A stretch of 64,000 nt of DNA, taken from the NCBI GenBank assembly GCA_017590115.1, contig JAGGNK010008226.1, forward strand, positions 8,277,501-8,341,500, given 5' to 3'. Shown one piece after another: positions 23,001 to 38,000 of the stretch (position 1 is the first letter of the stretch; each line of letters begins with the position of its first letter). The stretch is from Montifringilla adamsi. Its lineage: Eukaryota; Chordata; Aves; Passeriformes; Passeridae. A program made the position numbers and the translations under genes. The notes beneath the pieces are model-generated. The model ran no database searches. It was not told where the DNA came from and saw only the letters and a list, made by a program, of their open reading frames with translations.

Positions 23001-26000
23001 CTGGGGGTCTGAGCTGAGGTGGGCTGGCCCATCCCTCCTTCATCAGGGTGGACACGGTGTGTGACACCCCTCTGTACACCCCTCACCCCTGGGGGTGTCC
23101 CCTGCCCCCTCCCACGTGTCCCTGGCTGCCCCTGGGTGTCCCAGGCCAGGCTGGACACTGGGGCTGGGAGCACCTGGGACAGGGGAAGGTGTCCCTGCCA
23201 CGGCAGGGGTGGGATAAAGGGATGGGATAAGGGGATGGGATCAATGGGATGGGATTCCAGCCCAAACCACTCTGGATCCATGGGGCAGGTTCACCTCGAA
23301 ATGCTACTCCAATTATTTCAAAATTCCTCTGGGTACAGAACAGACCCCCATTTGAATCTGCTTCCCTCGGAATATCTCAGAATAATACAACATGAAATCC
23401 ATGGCATTTTGCTCAGAAGATGGCTTTATGGGAGCAAAAAAGAAGATTTACAAACCAGAGCCATTAATTTCCACATTAAAGGAGCCAGGAGCAGGGAGCT
23501 GCTGATACACATCAAAAAGGGCTCAAAATTCATCTTCCCTCCCTGGATATCTGGTAATTGGGAATCAAAGCCTTCCCAGGCACTTTGGTGCTCTGGACAC
23601 AGGAGGTGACACAGGTGTCAGTGCCCCCTCCTGCTGGGAGGGGAAGGACAGCCCTGAGCAAGGCCTGGCACAGAGGGTGGCACAGAGCCAGGGGACCAGC
23701 AGTGCCCCAGGGAGCCCTGAGAGGGCACAAGCAATGGCCAGGGTGACAGTGGTCTTCTACACTCACCATTGATTTGAAAGCAGCCATGCATTTCATCCCT
23801 GTGAAATACAGGGTGAATCTCATCCCACAGGCACGTGGGCTCCAGGGACAGGAAACATTCCCTGCCTTTGGAAGCTCTGATACAGATCATGGCATGGGTT
23901 GGGTGGGAAGGGACCTTAAATCCCCTCCAGTGCCACCCCTGCCACGGCAGGGACACCTTCCCCTGTCCCAGGTGCTCCCAGCCCCAGTGTCCAGCCTGGC
24001 CTTGGGCACTGCCAGGGATCCAGGGGCAGCCACAGCTGCTCTGGGCACCCTGTGCCAGGCCTGCCCACCCTGCCAGGCAGGAATTCACAGATGTCAGCTG
24101 CAGATGGAAACTGAAACAGGAGCAGACCCAAAGCACAGAGCTCTGGGTTGTGCAAAGGCAAATCCAACCCAGAGCAATTGCCTTGGTCACTGCTCAGTGA
24201 GGATGAGGCTCAGAGCAAGGAGGCTTAGAGCTGTGGGCACAGAGCCCCTCTGCTCCTGAGGGGACACTGCTGCAGCACCCAGGCAGCCTCTGCACCCTCC
24301 TGGGAATCTCCCTCTCCTTTCTCTCCTGGGAATCTCCCTCTCCTTTCTCTCCTGGGAATCTCCCTCACCTTTCCCTCCTGGGAATCTCTCTCTCCTTTCT
24401 CTCCTGGGAATCTCCCTCACCTTTCCCTCCTGGGAATCTCCCTCACCTTTCCCTCCTGGGAATCTCCCTCTCCTTCCCCTCCTGGAACATCACCCTCTCC
24501 TTTCCCTCCTGTGAATCTCCCTCACCTTTCTCTCCTGGGAATCTCCCTCACCTTTCTCTCCTGGGAATCTCCCTCTCCTTCCCCTCCTGGAACATCACCC
24601 TCTCCTTTCTCTCCTGGGAATCTCCCTCTCCTTTCCCTCCTGGAACTCTCCCTCTCCTTTCCCCCCTGGAAAGCTCCCTCCCAGCACAGCCAAGGCCCAG
24701 GGAGCCCAGCCCCTCTGCTCCTGAGGGGACACTGCTGCAGCAACCAGGCAGCCTCTGCACCCTCCTGGGAATCTCCCTCTCCTTTCTCTCCTGGGAATCT
24801 CCCTCACCTTTCCCTCCTGGGAATCTCTCTCTCCTTTCTCTCCTGGGAATCTCCCTCACCTTTCCCTCCTGGGAATCTCCCTCACCTTTCCCTCCTGGGA
24901 ATCTCCCTCTCCTTCCCCTCCTGGAACATCACCCTCTCCTTTCCCTCCTGTGAATCTCCCTCACCTTTCTCTCCTGGGAATCTCCCTCTCCTTCCCCTCC
25001 TGGAACATCACCCTCTCCTTTCTCTCCTGGGAATCTCCCTCTCCTTTCCCTCCTGGAACTCTCCCTCTCCTTTCCCCCCTGGAAAGCTCCCTCCCAGCAC
25101 AGCCAAGGCCCAGGGAGCCCCCTGGGTGCTGCAGCCATGGTGAGCTCTGCAGCAGGCAGCTCCTCGGGCATTCCCGTGTGGAACACGCTGCCACAGCACT
25201 CTGGGCATTGGCAACGAGAAAAGAGGATGGGAATAAAAAAAAAATTTAAAAAATAAAAAAAGAAGCAGCAACCAACCAGTAAAATGAAATAACAAAGGGA
25301 AGCCCTGAAGGCTGTGCACAGCAGGAGCCATTCAGTTTGACACCTGCAGTTGAACTGTTTGCCCGCAGTGCAAGGGAAAGAGGAAAACAATCCGAGGTTG
25401 TTCCTCCCTCCCCAGGCTCGGGGATCCCCCTGGAGTGGGGCTGGCTGTGCCAGGGAGGAGCCCCAGGATCTCCTGCTTCCCAAGGGAACCCCAGTCAGTG
25501 TTGCCCATCCCTGGAGACCTCCCCTCCTGTGCCCACGCTGGGAGGGACCAGCACCAGGTGCTCACAGGGCACACCTTCACTCTTTGCTCATTCATTAACC
25601 TCTCCCCCATCCTCAGTGCTCAAACTGAGCTGCAGCCTGATAGTGGAGCCAGCATGAGACATTTCCAACTCCTTTTTCACCCCAAAGTCAGCAGCACAGC
25701 TAGAACTGGTGAGTTCTGCTCGTGCTGGAGGATGAGGGGAGATGGAGATAAAGGCTCCTGATTAAAGAGGCTTCTCACCAGCACAGGGACATGAATAATT
25801 CACAGCATGGCAAGCAAAGGTGAAGCTGCAAAACTGCCTTGGGTATAGCACAGAGGATGTTGGGTGTGATCACAAACATCTCACATCTCGTTAAAAGCAG
25901 AATTAGAGAGGAAGGGGAAGAGGGAAGAGGGATTCATGCCATGAGGAGCTGTGGACAAGGCATAGTCAAAATTTGTTTCGTAAAAACATGCAGAGGCCAA

Positions 26001-29000
26001 ACCTGCATTAATCTCAAAAAAGTTTAACAGTTTGACTCTTAAGTGCTCCCAAGGACTGGATTTATTAAGTACACACATCCCACACTGTGGGGTTTATCCT
26101 CCCCCAGCATCTCCACAAGCCAGCTCTGTCTGTCCCCACAACCTCATGGCTCTGGTGTTTGAGATCAGCCAAACCCTTCCCTGACTGATCCCCAGCTCCT
26201 CCTCTGCTGGCTTTTACTCAATCCAAGTCGGGGATCCCAGCTCTGCTCCCACCAGCCAGGTCCTGCCCCAATCCAGGCACTGGGATCTCAGTTCTGGTCC
26301 CACCAGCCAGGTCCTGTCCTGCTCCAGGCACTGGGATCCCAGCTCTGCTCCCACCAGCCAGGTCCTGCCCCAATCCAGGCACTGTGATCCCAGCTCTGGT
26401 CCCACCAAGCAGATCCTGCCCCAGTCCAGGCACACAGCTCCTTCCTGCCCACGCTGCTTTCCCCTTTAATTCTTTCTTTGCTGCTCTGACCACTCCTGCT
26501 GTGCCCTCCAAGTGCTTCTTCCCCCTCTCAGAACAAATCTCTTTGAGCTGAGCTTTTCTCCCCCTGCAGCAAACAGTGCCCAGCCTCCCTGTCATTGTTC
26601 AGGGGTTTTGGAGGGGGAACAGGAGGGGAACCCAGACAAATTCTGTGCTGGGGTGGAGTTCAGGGACAAACTCATTCCATGGCTGGATTTCCCAGAGACA
26701 CAGCCACCCTGCCCAAGAGCTGCTCTTTGCCACTGCCCTGGAAATCATGAACCACAGCCTGCTTCGGATTGGGAGGGACCTTAAAGCCCATCCAGTCCCA
26801 CCCTTGCACTGTCCCAGAATGCTCCAAGTCCTGCCCAGCCTGGCCCTGGACCCTGGCAGGGCTGGGGCAGCCACAGCTCCCCTGGTGTGGAGGGTCAGGG
26901 GTTATATCTGAACTGATCCCTAGGGATTCCTGATAAACACCTTTTTTCCCCCAGAACAGGTTTGGGAAGGTGCCCTCAGGGCCCCGTGGTGCCTCCAAGG
27001 TGACAGTGGCAGCCCCTCCTGGGCAGAGTGGCCCAGGTCAGGAAGCAGCAGCCCAGCAGAGCCCCAGCACATCTGGGGGTCCCACCCCTGCAGGACAGGG
27101 CTCAGCCTGGCTGCAAGGACACAGAGCATGGCATCCCTGCCCTTCCAGCCACGGGAACAGCACCCACCTGCTCGTGCCTGCTCCAGCAGGTTGGTGGCCA
27201 TGAGGGTGACGGGCGCGGCCAGGGCGGTGACACGGGTGACCTGTGCTGGCACCAGGGGCCCCACGGCACTGTCCAGCCTGGAGGCAGAACCTGCGAGCAG
27301 ACATAAGGGCAGAGGGGAATTTTCCCTGGTAAATAACAATTCCCTTTAAAACCCTCAGCCTTTGTGCCCAGCCCTGGCACTGGAGGCCGTGGGCAGCGCT
27401 GAGCACCCGCTGGGTGCTGCTCTGGCAGCTGCTCCTGGGCATCTCAGGGAGCTTTTCCAGCCTCAGTGACTCAGGGAACTCATCTGCTGAGCACATCTCC
27501 TGCCCCCACTGCAGGGTTAAAACAAGGTTTGTGTTCAGCTCAATTCCTGGCCACGATGCCCACGGATCTTCAGCCAATAAACAGCACCAGAAATTTAAAA
27601 TTAATGAACGTGTGGCCCTCAAAGTAAGAATTTGCCAGGATAGATCAATGCCCTCCCAGCAGGTCACAGCAGGATCAGTGTTCTCATTTTAAGTAACACT
27701 CCTCTGGTTTCCACTGCTACTCATCACAACTTCTTGGTGTCCCACTCTATCCATGGGAAATTATTTTGCCAATACTTTAAAAGTGCAACTTTATCCAGGG
27801 CCTCACAGTCTGCTGGGCCGAGGCCCAAAGCAGAAACTCTGGTTTGCTCACGTGCATCATTCATGAGGAACCAGTAACCCAGAGCTGCTGCTGGAAGCTG
27901 GTCAGTTAAACCAGGCTCCTCAGTCCTGCAGAAGAATTCCTGCCTGCTGCCATATCTGAGGTCCAGCCTGGAGCACTCATTCCCAAAGAACTGGGAAGTT
28001 TTTCAGGAGCTGAGCCACACAAGAGCCCCCCAAGCCCATCCCCTGGCAGGGCAGAGCCAGGTGTCCCAGCAGCAGTGCCCAGGTCCCATTTCCCAGCCAC
28101 CACTGCCGGTGCCATTGGTTGTATATTCATAGCTGTACATCCCATCCCTGCTTCAAGGCAGACTGGGAATATCATAGTTCCCAGCACAGTCCAAGCTGCA
28201 GGATTTCCTGTAGCTCCTTTCACCAGCCACTCATGGGCCATCAAACAGCTCCCATCCCAGCTTGTGCACATTCTGGAATAAGATGGATCACTTCTGAAAC
28301 CTTCAGTCTGTTACAAAAGCCCACTCACACACTCTGAACGCTCTCATGGATCTGTGTTCCCACAATTCCAGGTGCCACAGCACAATATTCCAACACAGAA
28401 CATGGAATCCCAGCCTGGTGTGGGCTGGAAGGACCTCAAAGCCCACCCAGTGCCACTCCTGCCATGGCAGGGACACCTTCCCCTGTCCCAGGCTGCTCCA
28501 AGCCCCATCCTTGGGTTCTATGAATTCTCTACACCAAAAACTGGAATGATTTCCATAACTTGCTTAATTATCCCCTGCAATTCCAGCAGCACTGGAGACG
28601 AGCTCTGCTCGCTCCCCACCTCGGCTTCTGCCGCCTCTCGAACGTGACATGCCATTATATAATTTCAGCTGCTTCTTTCTGTTGATTTATTACCCAATCC
28701 AGGAACAATATCAGTGCATCTTTTGATGTGATGGAAGCAATTATCCCACGGCTTCCATCCGCACCAGAGTCAAGTAGATATAAATATATATTTATATACA
28801 CATATATATGCATTTCATACATGCAGATGGAGTTCAACTGCTTATTTTAATTATAACTGCTGCTCCCCAAATAAGCTGGAATGATTTAAGGCAATCTTAA
28901 CCTTTAAGGAATAAATATTTATGCTTTGGAGCTCTTTGTGCTCATGAAGAGCAGTCTTTGCAATGGATGGCTTTGGAATACAAATACAGCCTGATGGAGT

Positions 29001-32000
29001 TGAATGTCACGATGCAATCTCAGCCTCTGCTCTGAACTGAACATAACCTGGGCTGGAATTACACCTGAGTGTGAGCCCACACTCCATGCTTTATGATTAC
29101 ATTTAGGCCAATTTTACTCTAAAACAATTCTGAGGAGGGGGAGGGAGGAGGAAAGTGTTCCTGTGAAGTTTTGGGTGCTTGCAGAGCCAGGGCAGGCTGA
29201 TGAGCCAGAGGTGCCTCTGGAGAACATCTGCCCATTCCTGGGATCCTTTCAGCTTTTTCAGCACCTTCACACACAGCCACCCCTCTTCCATGGGCTGCAG
29301 CAGGACAGGGGGCCAGGGCAGAGGGGAAGGAGGTGACAGGGACAAGGTGAGCAGGTACAGGAAGAGGTGACAGGGACAAGGTGAGCAGGGAGAGGAGCAG
29401 GTGACAGGGATAAGGTGAGCAGGGACAGGAGGAGGTGACACGGACAAGGTGAGTAGGGACAGGGACAGGAGGAGGTGACACAGACAAGGTGAGCAGGGAC
29501 AGGAGGAGGTGACACGGACAAGGTGAGCAGGGAGAGGAGCAGGTGACAGGGACAAGGTGAGCAGGGACAGGAGGAGGTGACATGGACAAGGTGAGCAGGG
29601 ACAGGGACAGGAGGAGGTGACACGGACAAGGTGAGCAGGGACAGGAGCAGGTGATAGGGACAAGGTGAGCAGGGACAGGAGGAGGTGACATGGACAAGGT
29701 GAGCAGGGACAGGGACAGGAGGAGGTGACACGGACAAGGTGAGCAGGGACAGGAGGGGGTGGGAAGGAGGGCAGGCTGCTCCATGCCCAACACAGATTTA
29801 TCCCCTGGTCTCTCCGGCGCCTGCCCTGTGCCAGCCCATCCCTGGCCACGGCTGGCACTGAGCTCCAGGCAGTGACACAGCTGAGATCCTCCCCAGCCCC
29901 TCCCTGGGCATCACTGGCACTGACACAGCTGAGATCCTCCCCAGCCCCTCCCTGGGCATCACTGGCACTGAGCTCCTGGCAGTGGCTGTCTGAGGTTCAG
30001 CACTGGGCCCTTCCCCAGCCCGTGGGATGTGCAGAGTGCCTGCAGCAGGAGCCAGCATTCCCTGCCCGGTGCTGCACGGAGAGCACAGCTCCTCACACCA
30101 GCAGTGCCAGCATTTCCCACCCTCCCTCCCTCCCTCCTGCTGCCTGGGAGCTGGGCTTGAGCGAGAGGAAGAAGGAGGGCAGAGTTCAGAGCTGCTGCTG
30201 GAGAGGAGAAGAGCCCTGAGCACTGAGATGAGGGTGACACATCAGCACAGAGCCCTGGCCGAGGTGAGGCGGGCCCACAAAGCCCAGCCTGGCGTGCTGA
30301 GGGACGTTCCAGGCAGAGCAGAACGGGCTGCAGGGAGGGCTGGGGAGGGGGATCAGGATAAATCCATATCTCATCCAATTCTGGCACTTCTGGGACATCA
30401 CAGGGGAGGAGTTGGCCCACTCCCAGCCCCACGGTGGGGACAGCAGCCCAGCTGGGATCAGGAAGTGCCACAGTCACTACAGTTGGAATGGACCTTCAAG
30501 ACTCTCAAGTCCAGCCAGCAGCACCACCATGGTCACCATTAAGCCACGTCCCCAGGTGCCACATCCACTCTGAAATCCCTGGGGACTCCACCATTCCCTA
30601 TTCCAGTGCTTTACAGCCCTTCCATGAAAACCTCCCCTAATTTCTGCTCTAAGCTGCCCTGCTGTGGCTGCCTGCCCTTGAGGAGCCCCCAGCGCTCACG
30701 CTGCTGTACCCCACTGCCCCCAGGCACAGGCAGGAGGAGTTTGTGGGGCATCACCAGGCAGGCTAATGGGAAGGAGCAGGGAAATCAGTAATTGCAGCCC
30801 CTGTCTGACAGGCAGGCCCAGAAATGCACCCAGTCATTTTTATTAGAGCTGCTCTCACCTCCTGACCCCAGAAGGTGCTGGAGATCAGGGCCCAGGGACT
30901 TGCTTCATTTAGAAGCACAGTCCATCCTGATGAGATAATACGGGGCAGTCCTGCCTATCTGCAAAGGACAAGAGAATACTCTTTGCTTGCAAAAAAGGAG
31001 GAATTGAGCAGCAATTAAAAAAAAATCGACTTTTTCCCAAGCAGGCAGCATCCTCCAGCTCCATGCAGCCCCTCAGCTCTGCTCCCCCTTCCCCCTCAAG
31101 GACACACCACGCTCCTGCTCAAGGCAGCTCCTGCTGGGGAAACACGAGGCTGCCCAGGAGCCACCTCTGAGAAATTTCCCTTACTTCCTCTGCTCCTTTG
31201 TAAGGCCCAGACACGTTCATTAAAAACATTCAGCACTTTCTGAATGTGATTATGCCCTTCCCTGTGCCTCAGCCCTGGGAACGTGTGGTGTTTCCTGAGC
31301 AGCAGCTGCCCTTGGCTGCCTGCACAGGCACAGGGCTGCTGGGGACAACACCCCAGCACAGCTGGCACAGCTGGCTCAGCACAGCTGCCCTGCCCCAAGC
31401 TCAGCCCCAGGGTGAGCTGGAGCTCCCTGGGTGATGGAGAGAGCCCCCAGCCCCTGCAGTGCTTTGGGAGCCCAAAGCCACCCAAGTGGGGCTGGGAATG
31501 GCCATCCCTGCTTGCCCTTAGCGCTGGAGCCAGCCCAGGGGCCACAGGGCACCGGGGATGGATGGCACAGCTCTGCCCCTCAGTCCCAGCTGGGAACAGA
31601 AACTGCAAACCCAGCAGCCAGGGGCACACAGGGCTGGGCTGGGAGAGAGGGACACAGCAGGCACACAGAGCACGTACACAACCCCGGGGTGCCAGGCTGC
31701 TGTGGGCTGCAGGGACCCTAAATCCCACCCAGGGACCCCTCCCACTGTCCCAGGTGCTGCCAGCCCCAGTGTCCAACCTGGCCTGGGGAGTCCCCGTACA
31801 GCCCAGGGGCCACTTCCATCAGCAGTGAGGGAAAAGGAGGAGAATTTCATAAATGAGACTTTTCTGCTCTCCTACCCAGTCAGAAGCAACCCTCGAAATC
31901 AGCATCCCTGGTTTTGGCAGAACGACCCAAACTGCTTTGCTCTCCTTCATCCACCTGTGCTTTATGTTTGTTTGGGTTTTCCCATCTTCAAATTGAAAAA

Positions 32001-35000
32001 AGGATACTGAAATTTCTGCTGAAGAGCTCCTTTTCTGCTGCACTGGGCAGTGACAAAAAGAATCCACTCATGACCTGGAGGGGAGCACAGGAGAATGACA
32101 AAGAGCTGGAAGGTGAGGGGTGACAGCAGCAGGGATGTTTGGCAGGGCAGAGCAGGCATGGCACAGCCTGGCACTGGCACAGGGCACTCGAGGCCATCAC
32201 AGGGATTGGGAGAAGCAGGATTTTGGCACAGAAACGCTTTGGGTTTTTTTAGCTTAAAATTGATGGTATAGAATCCAAGTCACCCCATTGGATTCCATCA
32301 GATGAATAAACTGCCCTGGAAGGAGCTCAGAAAATGAGTGAAGGGTCTTCTGACTCTGGTAAAATGAAAAATAAAAGCATGAGGCACAGAAGTACAGCTG
32401 GAGAGAGATTTATGCACAGATAAATCAGTGTGCAGCAGAACACAAATATGGAGAGACATCACCAGGGTGTTCCATGGGATGCTTCCCACCCTGGCAGTGC
32501 CCAAGGCCAGGCTGGGCAGAGCTGGGGCAGCGGGAGCTGTCCCTGCCATGGCACTGGGTGGGATTTAACCCATCCCAACCCATTCCATGTCTGGATCTCC
32601 AGGAGATCCCAACCCCTGCTGGCCCCAGCTGGACCCCAGCCCTCCCCAGCAGAGCAGGAGCTGCACTTTTGTTTCTGCAGGATCATTTGGAGCTTTCATT
32701 TCAATATGCATTGCCATAACCACTTCAGGAACTGGTGAATGTTGGAGTAAATTGCTTATTGGAGCGGGAAGGGAAGAAAGTCAGCAAGAATTCCTGAAAA
32801 TCTGCAGAGTCAGGCCTAAGTGGCAATGAGCACCTTCTGCAGTGAGCTGTGCTGGGGAACATTTCCCTCTCCAATTTCTCCTCCTTTAACAACCTGGTTT
32901 TTTGCAATTTCCACCAAATGAGCAGCAAAACGAGGGAAGGCACAGCGGCTTCAAAAGCAAAGTGAAATCAAAATCCATCAACCCCCCCCAAAAGCTGGAG
33001 TGTCACATTCAGCCATTTCTTACAGGCCTGTCCTTTACTACTGGTGTTTGAAATATCCCCTGTGAAAACCAGCCAGGGCAACGCTCCTCCCTGAGGGAGG
33101 GGGACATTGCCGGGGGTGGGACAGGATGACCTTTGAAGGACCCCTCAAAACCAAATTATTCTGTGATTCCATGAGAGTGACAGCACCAGCAGAGCCCCAC
33201 ACCCCAAACCTGCTGGGTTCAGGGGCATGAAATATCCCCCAAGCCCTGTGAAGTGTCCCTGTGAAGGGACAATCCTGGGAAGCCCCAGCTCTGATCACCC
33301 CTCAAAGCCCTGCTGCAGCACTTGGGACACCTGGGGAGTCCCAGTTTAAAAATTCCTCAGAGGAATCATTTCAGACAGGGTTTATCATCCCCATTTCCTC
33401 TCTTTTGGGGGAAATGATTGCTCAAGGCCCTGTGCCCATCCCAGCAAAGCCCTTGCCCAGCCCTGACCTCCTCTGGTGCTGCCCTTGTGATCCCAGGCAG
33501 GAATTCCCCACTTTGTGCCAAATCCCAACATTGGCTTTAACTGGAAAAAAAGAAGTTCAAACTGAAACAAGAAGTCTGTGAGCAGCAGAAGCGAACAGAA
33601 AGCATTCCCCAACTTTTAATGAGATTTCTCATCACAGGAGCTGTAAGAGCAGGACTCACCATGACAGAATTGAACCCGACACATTTAATAACAAAAAGAG
33701 CAGGATTATTAAACCCCATTGAAGCCTTGCTTAGAAAAGCAAATGATGCAAATCCTCGCAGGCTCAGCTCGTGTCCCTGGGTGACTGCTGAGCTGAGCCC
33801 TGCTCCAGACCCTGCTGGGCTCAGATCCTCAGCTTCAGGCTGGAAATACAACTCCTGCTGGAGGCTTTCCCTCCCTTCTGTTCTGGAGGAGGAGCAGTCA
33901 GGGAGTGCTTGGACAGGGCTCTCAGGCATTGCTGGGTGCCTGTGCCAGGCCAGGAGCTGGGCTGGACCCTTGGGGGTCCCCTCCAGCTCAGGATGTGCTG
34001 TGACCCCAGGGTGAAACTCACCTTTTCTCACTTATTTCTGACTGCCCTGATATGGAGCTGAGCTGTGAGACCCCTCCTGCTCTGCCCAGGCAAAGCAGAG
34101 CCCCAGGGATGGCTTCTCCTGAGCTTGTTTTGTGCCAAGAGGGACTGGACAGAAAAAGGCACCAGAATTTATACTGGGAGCACAAACCATTCCTTTAGGG
34201 ACACTTCTGGCATTATCTGGAATTATGACAAGGTGCTCTGAGTTACTGAGCTGCTCTGGCAAGGTGGGAACGGCACTCCTGCAAAGGGATCCATCACTTC
34301 CCAGGACAAACCAATTATCACCCTTTACCTGTCTCAGATCTGCTGCTCCTCTTGCACCAATGCCTCTCTAGTGAACATGCCCCAGCTTTTCAAAATTCTG
34401 CACTGAGATTGAGGAACCGAGCTGGCTTTACTCATTAAAAAGAAGTCTTGGCAGAACTGTGTCCAAAAATGAGACAAATCTCTTCTCTCCACCTGAGAGA
34501 CCCTGTTCCCAAGTGACAGTGACATTTTACACACTGTGAACCAGTACTGAAAAAAAATCCACTGAAACCTTCCCCAGCTGAATGGGGCTGGAGAGCACAA
34601 AGGCATGAGAAAAGACAGAAAGGAAGAGGGAAAATGATGGAAAGTGTCCAGCAGGGAGAATCCTCCTCAGCAGGACAGAGCCCATCATGTCCCCAAGGTG
34701 CCACCAGGAGTGGGGAGAGCCTGGACATCTCCTGGGTCTGCAGGCTGGCACAGGGGTCAGACCAAGGTCCCTGCCTCCCTCCCTGGGTTACCTCCACACA
34801 CAGGATGAGATCATCACCACATAATAGATTGAACAGTTAATTAATTCCCTGGAACCCTGCAGAGGAGATGTTCACCACAGCAGTGGCTCCCCCAAGCCAC
34901 AGGTCAGTGAGCTCTGTCCTTCCCGAGCCTCTGCACCTCTCAAAGCCCAGCAGCCCCAGGAATGCTGCTCTGGACAGCGAACTGTGAGGGAATTCAGAGA

Positions 35001-38000
35001 CAGGGACCCAAACCCTGAGGGAATTCAGAGACAAGAGCCCAAACTCGGAGGGAATTCAGAGACAAGAACCCAAAGACTGAGAGAACTGAGAGACAAGACC
35101 CCAAAGACTGAGGGAATTCAGAGACAAGAGCCCAAACCCTGAGGGAATTCAGAGACAAGAGCCAAACCCTGAGGGAATTCAGAGACAAGAGCCCAAACTC
35201 TGAGGGAATTCAGAGACAAGAACCCAAAGACTGAGAAAACTGAGAGACAAGAACCCAAAGACTGAGGGAATTCAGAGCCAAGAGCCTCCAAAGGGGGGGA
35301 AAAAACTGTATTGGATTTTTGGGCAGTTCCTGAGAGCAGCAGCTCCTGCCCCAGGTGACCTCCCTGCTCTCCCAGCAGGGCAGGGCAGCCAGCCCAGATC
35401 AAAGACTCCTCTTGAATTATTCATGGAGCCATCACAGAAAATTGGAAAATAAGGCTGGAGGGGCCCAAAGGCACAGCAGGGATTTGTGTTGAGTGTGGCT
35501 GGAGGGACTGGGGCTCTCCTGGGCTGGGACAGAGCTTCTCCAAGCCCAGGGAAGGGAGGTGGGACCACCCTGCAGCCCAGGGAGCCTGTGCCCACAGCAG
35601 GAGGAAAGGGGGTGATGGGGGTGATGAGGATGGTGATGATCACCCCACAGCCCTTCTCACTCCCTTCTCACTGCTCTGTCCAGTCCCATTTCCCAAACTT
35701 TGATGATTCTTTTCCAGCCTCACACAAACTCCAGTAGCAAATTTCCTTCTGCCCTCTGGACAGGATGTAATTGTGAGAGAATACACTGAATTATGCAGCA
35801 TCAGACCCCCCGAACCTCCACTTGCTCCTGTCATAGCACTGTAATTATTTCTGCATGAACCAATCCTTTGTGCTTCAGAGTGAAATCTTCAAGCACTCAT
35901 TTCTGGGAGGGTTTGAGGATCTGAGTCAGAAATTAAGTTTGGAATTTTGAGCCCAGCCAGGCAGAAACCAGGAATGTGACTCTAGTGCTCCATTTTTTGG
36001 TGGTTTCTGAGTCAGGTTTAAGGTCCCAGGTTCTTGACACCACAGAGGGAGCCCAGTGTGGAACAGGGGCTGGCAGGAGGGATTTTCTGGGGATGACAGA
36101 ATCCCAGCCTGGTTTGTGTTGGAAGGACCTTAAAGCCCAGCCATGCCACCCCTGCCAGGGCAGGGACACCTCCCACTCTCCCCAAGTCCTGCTCCTTTTC
36201 CCTTCCACCATCCCCACGTCCTGCCTGTGCCAACAGAGCTGCAAGTGCAATAAAATCCATGAAATTCCATTTAGTACCCTCGGGAAGCTCCTGTGGCACA
36301 CTTAAAATTGGGAAATGTAATTAAGTTCCCTTATTTATATTCTGGCCAAGAAGGAAGATTCATATTACCTCTTTACATTTCTTTACACTTTAGTGGGGCC
36401 TGACTGAGGAACGGGGGAGTCACCCGGGAAACATCCACATCTCCAAAGCAAAACTGGGCACAAACACCAGGAAAATCCCTGTGGACTTGGTTCCCACCAT
36501 CCAGGGGGCTGAACAGGAATAACAATAATAATAATAATAACAATAATACAAACCCTGAGCTCTCAGCCTCACAGACCCCCACGTCATGCCATGGTGCCCT
36601 GGAATTTCTATTCCCTCAGAAGAAACTCCCAGTCAGGTATTTCTATATTAATTTTAGTTTCCAAGATGAAGTGCAGCAGCAATTTGAATGATTCACAGGA
36701 CGTTTTGTGGCACAGGGTTTGCTCAGCTCTCAATCCCACTGGACAGAATGTCTGGAGCATTCCAGGATCCCCTCCTCTTCCAGGGAATGCTGAGATTATC
36801 CCCCTGCCTAACACACCACACTGAGAATTGCACCAGGAGGTAAAAGACCCTGCAGATGCAAATCCTAAAAATGGAGATTAATCCACTGGGATTGTGGAAT
36901 TTCCTCCTCCATCAGGTTTAGTTTTGCACTGAGTTTACCCCACATCTAGCCCTGATTCAGGCCAAACATTGGGAATATATTAGTTAAAATCCACTCTGTG
37001 GCTTCATTTTACAGCATCAAAACCAGTCCCCAAATAGCTGAACAATAAAATTGAACACATAAAAAACAATGTCTAAAAAAATGCTTTTCCCCTCTCACTA
37101 ATAAGCAAGACAAAAACACACGAAGCAACATCACTCCCATCTTTTACTGGGGCTCAGCAGGATTTGCTGCCTTGTTCCCCTCTCCAAGTGCCCCAGTATT
37201 CCTGCTGGGCAGCAGCACAAAAGCTGGGCCTGAGCATCCCCTGGGGATTATTTTGCATCCCAGCACCATTCCACCAAGCCTTGGCCACACCTGCAGAGCT
37301 CCTAATGCTTTCATTGCATAAATAAATTTCAGGATGCAGCAGCAGCCACCAAAACAAGGTGTTCCCTCAGCTGTGATTTAAAACTCACAGGATTCTCACA
37401 GGAATTCTCATCCATTCCTCTTCTTCTGGAGAGGGACAAGCAAGGGCTCCTCGTGGAATGATCCCATTGTCATTCCTTTCACTCACTTTGGGTTTCCTTC
37501 TAAGACTTCTGTTCCATTTACAAGAAATAGACCCAGTTTAGTGAGGGCTTTTTAAGCTACACAAATCTCAATTAATTTGAGTCTCTAACAGAAAGAAGAG
37601 CCCAGCCTGCCCCGTGCAGCCCAAGCTCCTCAGAGGGACCCAGGGGAAAGGACAACCTCAGTGTGACCCCAAACCCCAGCAGTGCTGCAGCCCCAGCCTC
37701 ACCTGGCTGGGGAAACCCACCTGGCAGAGGAACTGCTGCTCCTGGAGTGAAACCTGATGGAAACACTGCCCAGCACTGCACTTCCCACAGCTAAACCCAG
37801 CTCAGTGCTTCAACAAGCAGTTACAGACACACTAAATTAACTCTGACTTTCATGACATTTACCAAGAGCTGGGCACGACTGAGAGGATTTGGGTTGTTTG
37901 TCTTTTGTAACTGCCACTGGAGTATTGATATTTTCCCTTTTGTCAATACCTTGCTATTACATCCCAAGCACTGAGAACCTCTCCTGGAGCACACCATGGC

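Larger units (their letters stand above)
22231..27167 (-). other. TCERG1L intron 5
   Basis: 4937 bases. Three CR1 copies, a 14-bp array, the large duplicated 26-bp array and a 51-bp array. 22590-23080, 23290-23890 and 25120-26210 are unique; nothing gene-like. Confidence 0.9.

Noticed and set aside
29325..29760. Repeated AAGGTGAGC splice-donor-like motifs on the plus strand
   Set aside because: Part of the minisatellite unit and on the strand opposite to TCERG1L; no plus-strand exon adjoins them.
29103..29858. 251-codon minus-strand proline/cysteine-rich frame
   Set aside because: Product of the 34-bp minisatellite.
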